DNA of 64,000 nucleotides from Aspidiotus rigidus (lineage: Eukaryota > Arthropoda > Insecta > Hemiptera > Diaspididae), in assembly GCA_035079385.1 (NCBI GenBank), contig JAVHKY010000005.1, forward strand, positions 5,890,001 to 5,954,000, written 5' to 3'. Below the pieces are notes generated by a model. The model did no database searches, was not told the DNA's origin, and was given only the letters and a program-made list of their open reading frames with translations. The position numbers were made by a program, and so were the translations under genes. Position 1 is the first letter of the stretch. Each line of letters starts with the position of its first letter. Below are positions 49,231 to 60,177 of the stretch, in pieces.

Positions 49231-50746
49231 TCTCCTCGGTTTGGTCATTCACCGGTTTTATGGCCATTGCGGAAGCCTGCTCATCTGTGCTTGTTTTTTT
49301 TAAACAGTGATGAAATACCCTATTCAGCAGTTCTCACAATACCTAACTGGAAACTTCCTGCAATATTCAAAAGGCCCATCGACAGAAGAATTTGTAACAC
49401 AGTAAGCCTACTCTACCACCTTAGGAGACGACGAATAGTAGTCAACCTCTCGTGACATGACCATGAATATGGTTATGGAAAAGTAGATGGATAAGTAGGA
49501 GAAATAAAGGATAGCGAATATGGTTGTTCAAACAATATCGATAACACCGTTCAAACAGGAAAAGTACAAAAGAAGAGAAGAGGAAAGAAAAAACTAGTAA
49601 GAGAGAGAGGGGCCTGAATAAACTCGATGCCTCGATTTATGAGCACTCGAACAGATTTGATCTGGAAAAAAAGGGTGGATACTGTGTAATGCTGATACTC
49701 ATTTTCGAAAAGTACTTTTGTATGAATGCAGAAGTAAAGATGACAGAGAGAAAAGAAACCCGGTTCCAGATGTCCTGGAGTGAAGGGATGAAAAACAATC
49801 TATATAGGATCATCGTTTCTATGCGAGTGGTGTAATTTCGGGTTTATCGTCTTCATCGAGACCGTGCTACCTGTTATAGTATGCAGTTTGAGGATTACTT
49901 CAGACCTGAGAGCGTAAGAGCTGTTCCATACAGAGTATAAGAGTTACTTATTCAGAAGTCGCTCGCCGGAGCCGCCCATTATTGCTGGTGTTTCAGACTA
50001 AAAAAACGAGAACTCCTAGTTTGTGAAGATGTGGTGTCCAGCCGTACATCCTCACAAAGTGGTACATATTTTATATTAGTCTTTCGACGTATAACTTAAT
50101 CCTTAATATGTATTCCATCTTATTTTGTAGCTTCTACTCAAAGTCTCACTTACTGTCCTCGTACGCTGAACTATCCTCTCCTTCTTTATCGGTTACATAT
50201 ATGTGTGTTTATCAGTATTTGTCGTGTACGTAGTATTCTTGGGATACCCGTCTCGCTCCTACCTTGTCCGAAGTTGAGCCATTCTTACAGGTTTGAGTTA
50301 GAATACCGGGGTTCCACTCGTTCACAACAGTTTCGTTTTTTCAAATATATAATCTTTACCGTTTGGAGTAGGTGAGAAAAAGTCTGTTAGTTCCTTACAA
50401 AGAGCCCATTCATCTATCAGACTTTTTTTTTTTTTTCTTTAATTGAGTCCAATATAAACCGTAGCATCCAGGACAGTTCCATACCTGGAGAATCTTTTCA
50501 GACCCATATCTTTCCGATATTTCTCGTATTTTCCGTCGACTATTAGCTAATTTCGGCCAGAGAATGCGTCGAGAGAAAGATTCTCGAAGATAGGTCAAGA
50601 TGGTTTGCTCCCAGGCAAAAGTCCTTGATTTTCTTCTTTCTGATCACGTTGTCAGAAAATTTCCTCCTTATGCGGAGGCTAGCAACCTTCTTTCTCGACG
50701 TCGGAGCTACGGGAGTCTCTTCTCGAAGAGAAACATTAGTATAGAA
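49231..50746. other. Unassigned DNA
   Basis: No gene or repeat recognised apart from a T run at about 50424-50437. A few further RTE bases may extend into the first 100 bp. Confidence 0.4.
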
Positions 50747-50883
50747 AAGTGGTTCTCAAACTGAGGGGCCGCGGAAGGTTGAAGTAACTTTTAAAACGTA
50801 GTGGTTTTCACAAAAATTTACTCATATTTAGGAATAATTTTCTTCTTAGGGGGCCACAGTCTCTCAGAGTGTGAGAACCACTG
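50747..50883. mobile_element. Charlie-type hAT MITE, 137 bp
   Basis: Left end AAGTGGTTCTCAAACTGAGG and inverted right end CAGTGGTTCTCACACTC. A perfect 8-bp target duplication GTATAGAA lies at 50739-50746 and 50884-50891. The ends match the CAGTGGTTCTCAAACT pattern of Charlie-group hAT elements and resemble those of the 587-bp element at 43301. GGGGCC occurs near both ends. Non-coding. Confidence 0.92.
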
Positions 50884-52814
50884 GTATAGAATATTATGCT
50901 GGTATGGGTGAAGAATTGAAAAATCTGCTTGAAAGAAGACTTTTGCGCAAATAACACAAGTGTTTTATTCAATTGCGTTGTTCCTCTGGAGATCAAATAT
51001 GGTTATTGTCATCATCATTCATTCTTCGACAAGGAACGAAAGGAAGACGAGGGGGTATCCGAAAAAGTTCATCCATTACAGGAGATTTGACTTAGTTTGC
51101 TCGAGTCAAGCGTCAACGTGTAAGTTAACTCTCCAAACTTCATATGAAAACTATCGCTTTTTACATAAAGTGAATCCTTTTCGCATTTTCTCTACGTTCA
51201 TGTACGACAACGGCGTGGTGTATCAATGTTTCCACTTACGAAAAAAGTTTCATTTTAATTCAGATAGTTTCTATGATGTTCTATTTATAAAAAATGTATC
51301 AAACGTTTGAATAGTGGCTTATTCAACCTGAATCATATTTTACAGCGTTAATATTCGTCATTAGGCTACCGTGTATCTATTCATTGAAGTCATGGAAGCG
51401 AAAAGTAACAAGGAAAACGGCTTTACCTTCCCTGTTTTTCATTCATAGACAGCTTTCTCATTTACTTTAAAAAAAGTCGTGTCGTAAAAAATTGTTGAAT
51501 TGTTAAAAATCATTTACGCTACAATATTTTAGTCTCTTACTGTAAAAAATTTTTTCTTCCACCGAGATTATATGATGGCCTAGTTTTTGCTCATGATTGA
51601 TGCTGAAGTATTGTTCTAATACAGAATAAGACAATACGTCCGTTGAGAAATATTCCCGTCTCTCTTTTGAAATATTGGTAGCTTTGTTTCTTTCGTAAGA
51701 ATGTATTTGAAGCCTCGATTTTAATTTTTATAAACGTCGTGCATTCAGCGTTTTCAGAACCATTTACCAGGAACGGACTGTCACCCTGCCCTCGTCGTTC
51801 TTCCTCCTCGAATAGGAAGAATATAATTATCAAAAGAAATCGATGAAGAAAAAAACGATCAGGCAAACAATTTTACTACGAGTTGAATCTCAGAAATTCA
51901 GAAATAAAGTTCATTCATCTTTGTTCATTGTGTGTAAATCTAGAAGGTTTTCTCGCATTGGCTTCACATTCATGTTTTTCGTACACCTAATCATTTATCT
52001 CATTTTATAAGCCCTGTCTACCTTATACATATATAACTGATGTATCCGTAAGCCTCGACTGAAATTGATTTTGTAGTAAGCGCCGTCACATTCATGGCAT
52101 GACGAGCGCAAACAATGACAATTGCGAGAATATATTGAGAGAGTTAATTGAAGGGGCGGGAGCTATCCTGAAATATGATGTATATACTATTCTCATATTA
52201 ATTAGATGTACTTTTACGCATCAATTTTGGTCTATTTGGGGGAGCGCTAGATGGCAACAACGCTACAATTTCTTCAATTTCGATCAAAAATGTGTGTACA
52301 CAATGGTTTATCATTTTCACAATGAACCTTGTTTTGTCTCGTGAGTTGGGTTTGGACGTACAGCTACTATTATTGACTTCGTGTTACACTCTCTTCTACT
52401 GTAGTTTTTTACATCAAGAATGCGTATACAATGAATTGAAATAGAACCTACAGGTACTATTGTTGAAGTCACGTATTCCACAAGTCGTTGCTTGAAGGAG
52501 AGGAAAAATAAAGAACAGTATTCAATAAGGATTTTACCAGCAAAAAAACATAATATTTTAAATACCTCACTTTTCTAGTTAGAAAAGTCGGTAAAACTAG
52601 GAGCCACATTAAGGAAGAAGGGATTTGTGAAGAAGGTATACCTCGTGATGACGCCATCAGGACTTAATCCTGAATTTGTCGCATGCCACGATATGCGATC
52701 CTATTTGTATCTATATGCTTTTGCCTTTATTTTGTATCCGGTGAAGGGAAGGTAATACGTAGGAACTAAATAACCAATGGTACATGTATACATCGTGGTC
52801 TCAACACTACTATA
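50884..52814. other. Unassigned DNA before the giant foldback
   Basis: No gene or transposon end recognised. A 116-codon plus-strand frame (50960-51310) and an 81-codon one (52099-52344) have no family resemblance. Confidence 0.4.
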
Positions 52815-53040
52815 CAAGGTGAGGCCAAAAGATGTTACCAGTTAAATGGGAGTTTGCGTTAAATCTGTTGTAGCGAAAGAACGCGAAACGTAAGATGTAT
52901 ACTTGAAATCTGCGAAATTCGCATCTCAATTTTACCTTCAATTTGCGCCAAATACGAAGTTTCTACATCTTCTCTGAGCCGAGTTAAGGACCAAAATGTG
53001 CCGAAAATTCAACCTACAATTTGCCAGGGTTCCCAAAATA
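52815..53040 (+). repeat. Left terminal inverted repeat of the giant foldback
   Basis: Matches the reverse complement of 56370-56596 in order: GATGTTACCAGTTAAATG, GAGTTTGCGTTAAATCTG, AATTTGCGCCAAATAC, AAGTTTCTACA and GGACCAAAATGTGCCGAAA. After this point the arms keep corresponding through shared repeat units rather than base by base. Confidence 0.92.
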
Positions 53041-53159
53041 GGGCTTGAAAATTAATTGATTTACAGTATTGAGCTGAATTTCGAACATTCCGATTATTAA
53101 ATTACTGTTCCCGAAGTGAAATTTTACGGGGAAAACAAAAAAAAACTGCGAAGCACAAA

Positions 53160-53560
53160 AATGGGTTAATGAGGCCAAAAAGGGTCAAATTGTCCCGAAG
53201 TTGGAAAATCGCTAAATTTATTCAATTCTTCTTCAGTAAAATTTTGCGCTGAGTTCGAAAAAATCACCCTAATCACCCTACAAAGCTTCCAAATGGATGT
53301 ACGGGCCCAAAGATGGTCAAAATTCCCCCAAATAAAAAAATTGCGTGATCTTCGAAAATTTAGTAGAATTTTGAAATATTCATAATCAAAATTTTGTACA
53401 ATTTACTAGTGAAATTTCACGCTGAGTCCAGAAAAATAACCCCAAAATTATCTAACAAAGCTCCGAATTCAGTGAAAGGGTCCCAAGAGATTCCACATAT
53501 TCACAAGTTGAAAGATCGCTCAAATTTTCATACTTTATTCGATTCTCTTGCGAAATTGAG
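53160..53560 (+). repeat. Type-1 tandem units, left arm
   Basis: About three diverged units, each with a GTCAAAATTCCCCC-like word, an AAATTGCG-ATCTTCGAAAATTT stretch, GCTGAGTCC-GAAAAA-ATCACCC and an AATGGATGTACGGGCCCAAA block. Anchor words fall near 53173, 53307 and 53477. Two further units lie near 53951 and 54087. Confidence 0.7.
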
Positions 53561-53589
53561 CTTAGTTCGACTAAGGCCCTGAGTATGAT

Positions 53590-53830
53590 TGAAGCTGGTG
53601 GAAGACTCGTTGTTTCAGACGATGAGGATAAGCATGGAACCAAGAAGCTTGTCTTCCGTTGTAAACTCGCGATGAAAAATTAGCTGGAGTGCCTCTATCG
53701 ATGAAAGCGGGGAAGAAAGTGATCATTCTTGTTGTGTCAGTCGAAAGAGTGAATTTTCAGGGAAGATCGTCATCCGTTGTAAACTGACAGTGAGAAAATA
53801 GCTACGGTGTCTAAAAATGATTCATTTTAC
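53590..53830 (+). repeat. Type-2 units, left arm (two copies)
   Basis: CTTGTCTTCCGTTGTAAACT (53649) recurs as ATCGTCATCCGTTGTAAACT (53766), a period of 117 bp, each followed by a GAGAAAATAGCT-like word. The units relate to the 120-bp array in the centre and, inverted, to 55650-55930. Confidence 0.7.
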
Positions 53831-54489
53831 AGTATTTAAATGAATTTTGAGCATTTTAAGAATTAAATTGGGTGTTACTCGAAGGAAACCCAGCGTAGAG
53901 TTGAAAAAATATGATTGAAACATTTTGAAAAGCACCGAAATGGGTTGATGGGCTCAAAAAGGATAAAATTTCCCAAAAGCAAAATATCGCTCGAACTTGT
54001 AGACTTTACTCAATTCTTAGGTTAAACTTAGTGTAGATTCCGGAAAAAATTATTTAAAAATTCTGAACAGCACCCAAATGGTTCAATGGGACCAACAACA
54101 TTTCTTCAAAACAGGAAATTGTTCGGGTTTTCGAAAAAAAAGAACGTGTCCAAAACTAAGCAAACAATTCATCTGTTGTATTCTGGCTGTGGAAGATCAG
54201 CTAGGGCAATGTATTTCTCATAGTTCCATGGGATGGAGGAAACAATACTTAGAAGCTGTTCTGTTGATAGCTAGCACCGAAAGATTGCCCAACTCCCTAC
54301 GTGAATCAAATGGGGAAAATGTGGCCAAATTCTCGTTTTGTTGGCTTCTAGGGAGAATGTGACCGAAAGGCTAGTCTACTGTTGAATGCTCCCGGAGAGA
54401 AGTCGGTAAATGCCTTGCAGGAAAACATCCAGGTACTCATTGTTTGCGCGACAATGGAAGGTACAGAAGGTACAGTACCGAGCAGCACT

Positions 54490-55120
54490 CGCGGTGAGAG
54501 ATCAGGAGAAGCCCTGCGTATGGTTAAGGTGGGCCAATGCACAACGATTCCTCGATGTTCCAAACGAAGATGATTGTGCTACGAAGAAGATTGTCTTCCA
54601 ATATGAGTTTGTGGAGAGAGATTGGCTAGGTTCCCGCGTGCAAATGAAGCGGGCAAATGCACATGAGAGGCTCGTTGTTTCCGGCGGAGAATAAAATATG
54701 ATCAAGACGATCGTCCTCTGTCGGTCGCTTACTGGCCCGCGTATGGTTGAAGCGGGCAAGTGCACGTGAGTAACTTGTTGTGTTGGACAGTAAATGGAAT
54801 ATGACTGGGAACATCGTCCTCTGTTGATCGCTCGCGGTGAGAGATTGGCTACAGCCCCGCGTATGGTTAAGGCGGGCAAGTGCACGTAAGCAGCGCGGTG
54901 TTTCAGGTGGAGAATGAAATATTACCAAGAAGATCGGCCTCTGTTGATCGCTCGCGGTGAGAGATTGGTTACAGCCCCGCGTATGGTTAAGGCGGGCAAG
55001 TGCACGTAAGTAGCTCATTGTTTCAGGCGGTGAATGGATTATGACCGAAAGGATCGTCATCCTTTGTTGGGTTGTGGTGAGAGATCGATTAAAGCACCAC
55101 ATATGACAAACTTAGACCGG
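54490..55120 (+). repeat. Central ~120-bp tandem array (5-6 units)
   Basis: The word GCGTATGGTTAAGGCGGGCA or a close variant recurs with starts at about 54515, 54635, 54738, 54858 and 54978, spacings of 120, 103, 120 and 120 bp, and a decayed copy near 55098. Each unit also contains a TCGCGGTGAGAGATTGG word and an ATCGTCCTCTGTTGATCGC word. Because 120 is divisible by three, the minus strand keeps a 158-codon open frame (54626-55102) encoding a ~40-residue repeat (RALARLNHTRG each time). I regard the frame as a by-product of the period unless expression is shown. Confidence 0.9.
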
Positions 55121-55179
55121 AGGATGATCTTCTCGGTAACATTTCCTGCCATCACCTGGAATAACGAGGAATTCTCATC

Positions 55180-55350
55180 CAGCTCCGATCGTACGGGGGA
55201 CTTTAGCCGATCTCTCATCGCGAGCTAACAACGGAGGACGATCTTCTTGACAACATTCCCTTCACAGTTGGGAATAACGAGGAGTTAGCTGTCTTGCATT
55301 TGCCCACTCTGATCGGACGCGGAAACCTGGCTAATATCGAACAATGAGTG
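55180..55350 (-). repeat. Inverted type-2 units flanking the central array
   Basis: Read on the minus strand this segment repeats the words of the 120-bp array: AGCCAGGTTTCCGCGTCCGA with GTGGGCAAATGC, and a GCTCGCGATGAGAGATCGGC word. It marks where the orientation flips, the turn of the foldback. Confidence 0.65.
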
Positions 55351-55649
55351 CAAGAAGACAGAAGACGAGTTAGCAGAATTTTTGACTATTTTTTTAAAAC
55401 TTAACTTTAGATTTTCTTAGAGAATTGAGTGGTGTTTGAAATTCTGAACAATTTTTCGTCTTGGGGAAATTTTGATCCTTTTTTGCGCCCATTGACCCAT
55501 TTTGTTGCTTTCCAGAGTTTTTAAATAATTTTTTCCAGACTCTACGCTGAATTTCGCTTAGGAGTTAAGTAGTTCGAATGTTTGAGCATTTTTTTGCTTT
55601 GGGGATTTATTTCCCTTTTTGGAACCATTCACCCCGAGACTAGCCAATT

Positions 55650-55930
55650 TCTTACTGCGAGGACAAAACGGAAGACGATCTTCCTGAAAATTCCTTCTAT
55701 CCGCTGGCACAACAACAATGATCGCAAGCTTACCCGCTTCCATAGATTAAGAGGCACTGTAGTCAGAGTTCAAAACGGAAGACGATCTTCCCCAAGAATT
55801 CACTCTCGCGGCTGGCACAACGAGAGTGATTGCACTCTTACCCGTTTCTATCGCTAGAGGCACCGTAGCCAATTTTTCACCGCGAGTTCACAACAGAAGA
55901 TAAGCTTCTTGATACCACGCTCTCCATCGC
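55650..55930 (-). repeat. Type-2 units, right arm (inverted)
   Basis: AAAACGGAAGACGATCTTCC (near 55667) recurs at 55774 and, diverged, near 55888, a spacing of about 110 bp, each preceded by a CACCG-GAG or CTGCGAGG word. These are the reverse complement of the left-arm type-2 words ending in TCTTCCGTTGTAAACT. Confidence 0.7.
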
Positions 55931-56059
55931 CTGAAACGAGAGTTTTCGCCCTTCCACCCACTGTGATCATATGCGGGCCTATTCGATTCTCACGCGAGCA
56001 CTCTTTATTCCACTCAAACCTTGATTTAACAAGTTAATTGATTAAATTTGAAAGTTGGA

Positions 56060-56350
56060 GCAATTTTCCAACTTGGGAGAATTTTGACCCTCTTTGGGAC
56101 ATACATCCATTTTCAGGCTTTGTAAAGTGATTTGGGTGATTTTTTCGGACTCAGCACGAAATTTTATTTCAGAATTCTACTAAATTTTCGAAGATCACCC
56201 AATTTGTTTATTCGAGGGAATTTTGACCCTCTTTGGGCCCGTACATCCATTTTGAAGCTTCGTATGGTGATTCGGATTGTTTTTTCAGACTCAGCGCGAA
56301 ATTTTACTTCGGAATTGTACAGAATTTCAAAGATCAAGCAATTTTTTAAA
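56060..56350 (-). repeat. Type-1 units, right arm (inverted)
   Basis: GAATTTTGACCCTCTTTGGG occurs near 56080 and 56219, each followed by a TACATCCATTTT block, then a GATTTTTTCGGACTCAGC-CGAAATTTTA block: the reverse complement of the left-arm type-1 unit in the same order. Further units lie near 55465 and 55602. Confidence 0.8.
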
Positions 56351-56369
56351 ACAGAATCATGTTTTCTTT

Positions 56370-56596
56370 TGATAATTAAACACTTTGGGAACCTCAGCAG
56401 CAAAATTTCGGCACATTTTGGTCCATAACGCGGCTCAGAAAAGTTGTAGAAACTTTGTATTTGGCGCAAATTAAAGATAGAATTGAGATGCGACTTTCGT
56501 AGATTTTAGTACACATCTAACGTTTTGCGTTTTTGCGCTACGACAGATTTAACGCAAACTCACATTTAACTGGTAACATCTTTTGTCCTCACCCTG
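56370..56596 (-). repeat. Right terminal inverted repeat of the giant foldback
   Basis: Inverted partner of 52815-53040. It ends CTCACCCTG at 56596, followed by TATA. Confidence 0.92.
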
Positions 56597-58099
56597 TATA
56601 GGTCTATAGTCTTGACTGCGTCAAAGGCCAGGATGTACATGATTCTATTTCAAGTTACTTTATTCCTTTGGGAAAATACAGGTTATATTTGATTCAGGAT
56701 ATCGCTGACTTCCGAAGTTGTCGGCCAATGGGTCGCCGTAGGCGGCCTGCGAAGCCGCTAGCAGGGTATAGTGTATGGGTGGCTTCCGTTGACTCCTATT
56801 ATTTTTTCTATATCTGGAGACAGTACGATGAGTGTCCTCTATAGGAACTATCAGGCTGAACGTATAGTGTTCACGAATGTGACTCAAAGTTCGAAATCTG
56901 TGAAAGATACCGCGTCTCTTAGAAGACGTACGTCAAAATGCGAAAATAAAGAACCAAATTCTACGAACGAAAATCTTTTCCACAATATCATACATATTAG
57001 AGCAGGTATGCAGTCCCTACACTTTAACTATTCATTGCTTAGTTGCCAACTTCATGCGTCGCAATGTACCTAAGACACATGAAAAAAATAAAACAATTTT
57101 TACGAAGGCTTATACAAGAAATAGGTTTCAACACATCCATTTTTCTCACAAAAAATGATGAGAAATTAGAAGTACACAAAAGAGAAGAAGAAATTATGTA
57201 TTTTGGCGGATGATAAACTTTTTGCGTTATAACTAGCAGGATTTAAGAAAAAAAATGTATCAATATGAATGAGGAAAGTTGAAAGCACTTCCTCTTCAGA
57301 AACAGGAATTATTTGAAGATACTCATAAAAATAGTATAATATGTTTAGTAGCCTTCTTATAGATACTCTATGAAATTCTATAAATCCGTGTATAATGAAG
57401 TTAATTTTCAAAAAACCTGCGAGGTGTATCTTCGTGTTCAGTTTTCCATTGTCTTTCAATTTGACTCATTTAAAGTTGATCGTATTTCGATCAAACGAGC
57501 TACTACCCCTATCATATCAAGCCAAAGTAATGGAGTAAATATTTAAAATTGAATGTTGATATTGAACATGTGTTTGTATTCAATATTGACTAAAATTGAT
57601 ATTCGATCTCGATAGGCGCCGCGCTAACATTCAGTTATCGCTGAGTATTCGTTCATAAATTTCATACGAGACGTATACGTTTAGTCTATATCCTCACGCA
57701 CAATAAGCCAGATCCTGTTCATTTTATCCGTGAATGAATTATAAGCACGATACGTTTTTATATGTACAAAAAACATTCTCCAGCTGCTTGTCAAGTCGCG
57801 AGCAGTTCACCATTTATATACGCGTCACAGATATTTTGCCGCGGGATTCTGTATTCGTAATGTATTACAAACTCGAATGACTCGTATGAACAAGCTTTCC
57901 GGAACAAAATGTCACAACACAAAGGAATTAAATGGGACATATGTGGTAAACGACTGATCCGTGGCTGTGTCTGTTGTTGCAGCAAAAGACTAGGGACGCA
58001 ATTATTGTACTCAAAAAATATGAAAGGGTATGACATGTAGGCCCACACATATTGGTTTAAGTGCATTCTCCACGTACCATTCACCAAAAATGAACTCGG
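56597..58099. other. Unassigned DNA
   Basis: No gene or transposon end recognised. Confidence 0.4.
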
Positions 58100-58320
58100 A
58101 ACTTCTTATCATCAAAAACTTTCAAGTCGTATAAGACGTATGGGTAACGATCTTTGAGAGAGCGACCAGTCTGCCCTATGTGGAAAGTGGAATCCAGGAA
58201 TGGTGCAACTAGCTTAATAGACCCTAAAACATTCTCCAGGGGAGGGTTTGTCCTTAAGAGAGGATGGGTGGCTTAAAGTGAGGACCGAATAGAAAGTGCA
58301 CCGGTAATTTTATGCTTTGA
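58100..58320 (-). pseudogene. Possible Penelope-like GIY-YIG fragment
   Basis: On the minus strand one frame reads SLKDKPSPGECFRVY, and the next frame reads DSTFHIGQTGRSLKDRYPY (about 58138-58200). In Penelope-like proteins the order KD...GVY...C...YIGQTGRSL..R is the start of the GIY-YIG nuclease, as in the relic at 38.4-40.1 kb (YIGETGRQLKIR). Here a shift separates the two pieces and the second Cys block is unclear. No RT is recognised upstream (58320-58600). It could be a chance match; the HIGQTGRSLKDR string is the main support. Confidence 0.4.
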
Positions 58321-59215
58321 TACAGTTTGGGACGGAAAGGAAGAGATGGATGTGCTGCATATGTGTAGCAAAGCTCTAATGATCTTTGCTCCCCTGTCTT
58401 ATTCTTACAGGTGTCAACGAGTTCAGAAGTCTGTAACCACGAGAACGCATTCTCTTGCCAACAGTAATTGACTTTATAACGTCAGAGGACATTTGTCCAC
58501 CATCTTTGCCTCGAATCCCGTACAGTCCTTTCAAGGGTCGGCCCGTGTCGTAAATGACGACCGTATATTAGAATCACTCCACTACGTTTCAGTCGCTCAC
58601 GGCACGGCACAAGAGTTCTGTATGTGAGGTATGATCATGCGTGTGCCGCAGGTAGTGTCATATTATTTTATGGTATTTGTGTAGGTATTGATTGTGCATG
58701 TTTATTGGAGCATAACGGTCTTATGAGTCTGTATTTGCGTTTGTTGATACCCTACTTGGTACACAAAGCGAGTGAGTACGGTTAAATTGCGAAAAAGTGA
58801 TCCAAATGTAATTGTAGATTATACGTCATTGGTTTTGAAGCTAAGAAGTTTGTTGATTTGTGGATTGATAGAAGTGTGTTTCAAGGAATTTGAAAACTAG
58901 ATTGTGAAACATGAATATATCTTTGCGAATTGACGGATCATGTAGACTGAATAATTACTATCCGATTGGTGTGGAAGGTTACAGTGGTGTTACTTATATT
59001 CTTATATCAGAGCGAACATATCGCGATAAAGTAAGACAATGATACAGAGACGGCAACACAAAACTTTAAAATAATGACGCAATAACAATTGAATGGATAA
59101 AAATGAAAAATGTAAAAAAAAATTTTCTGGCATAGCCAAATAAATGAAAATCATGTTCCATGTCTTTTATATTTTATCAGTCATCATGAAATATGTCAGT
59201 CTAGGCTTCTACTAG
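58321..59215. other. Unassigned DNA, partly GC-richer
   Basis: 58.3-58.7 kb is richer in GC than the surroundings and may be more of the decayed Penelope-like copy. No other signal. Confidence 0.3.
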
Positions 59216-59985
59216 GTCAAGTGTTCGTGAGATATCATTCGTTTACCCCTTTACCTATCTTGGACTCGTATAAGTCTTCTATGAGAAATACGAGGTTGCG
59301 CGAACTCGCTCCGCTCGTTCGCCCCCCGTCTCGCTGTTGTATTGGAACGGTATGTGACATTTCAAGTCTAGGGGACTTGGAAAAATTTCGACTATCCAGC
59401 CTTTATTTATTTAATTATTTAATTATTCAATTATTTAATTATTTAATTATTTAATTATTGCATTTTATTATTAATTCTTGTACTAGGTCAAGTGTTCGTG
59501 AGATATTATTCGTTTACTCCTTTACCTATCTTGGCGTCGTATAAGTCTTGTATGAGAAATATTTTGAGGTAATTATGGGTGTTCTATATTTTGAGGTATC
59601 AACTTTCGGTGGGGCGAACGAGCGATCTCGCTGTTGTATTGGAATGGTATGAGAAAATTCAAGTCTAGGGGACTTGGAAAAATTTCGACTATCCAGCCAT
59701 ATATGATAGGAAGAGGGACTTGGAAAACTTTACCTATCTTGGCGTCGTATAAGTCTTCTATGAGAAATATGAGGTAGCGCGAACTCGCTCCGCTCGTTCG
59801 CCCCCTGTCTCGCTGTTGTATTGGAATGGTATGAGACAATTCAAGTCTAGGGGACTTGGAAAAATTTCGACTATCCAGCCATATATGATAGGAAGAGGGA
59901 CTTGGAAAACTTTACCTATCTTGGCGTCGTATAAGTCTTCTATGAGAAATATGAGGTAGCGCGAACTCGCTCCGCTCGTTCGCCC
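59216..59985. repeat. ~182-bp tandem repeat containing an inverted 45-bp satellite unit
   Basis: TTACCTATCTTGG recurs at about 59251, 59522, 59730 and 59912. The last two spacings are 208 and 182 bp; the first is longer because of AT-rich filler. Each unit has TATAAGTCTT-TATGAGAAAT, GCGAACTCGCTCCGCTCGTT, CTCGCTGTTGTATTGGAA and CAAGTCTAGGGGACTTGG. The piece GGGGACTTGGAAAAATTTCG with CCATATATGATAGGAAG is the reverse complement of the 45-bp satellite unit at 60.4 kb, so one repeat has been embedded in the other in opposite orientation. Confidence 0.88.
59400..59475. repeat. (TTTAATTA)n low-complexity tract
   Basis: Runs of TTTAATTA and ATTATTTA within the first unit of the 182-bp repeat. Confidence 0.9.
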
Positions 59986-60129
59986 CCTCTAATTATTAAT
60001 TATATTAATTATTTAATTATTTATTTATTTAATCATTTATTTATTTAATTATTTATTTATTTAATTATAATAATTATTTAATTATTTATTTATTTAATTA
60101 AATAATATTATTTAATTATTTAATTATTT

Positions 60130-60170
<41 letters not shown>

Positions 60171-60177
60171 TTATTAT
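59986..60177. repeat. (TTTA/ATTT)n tetranucleotide tract
   Basis: Almost 190 bp of TTTA and TTAATTA units, ending in a near-pure TTTA run at 60132-60172. Directly joins the 182-bp repeat to the stretch before the satellite. Confidence 0.93.

Larger units (their letters stand above)
52815..56596. mobile_element. Giant foldback transposon, 3782 bp
   Basis: Starts CAAGGTGAGGCCAAAAGATG and ends, inverted, CAGGGTGAGGACAAAAGATG, flanked on both sides by TATA (52811-52814 and 56597-56600), so the duplication is TA or TATA. The terminal ~220 bp of both arms pair at about 85%. Inside, type-1 AT-rich units (about 135-170 bp) and type-2 units (about 110-120 bp) follow one another in both arms in opposite orientation, giving a rough mirror image around a centre near 54.7 kb. 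The densest part is a 120-bp tandem array at 54490-55120. No transposase, RT or integrase is recognisable, so it is presumably mobilised by enzymes encoded elsewhere. A CAGGGTG start with TA target would fit a Tc1/mariner-like mobiliser, but that is inference. Confidence 0.9.

Noticed and set aside
54078..54885. Several frames of 94-127 codons inside the foldback
   Set aside because: They follow the tandem units in several frames and show no transposase, RT or nuclease motif.
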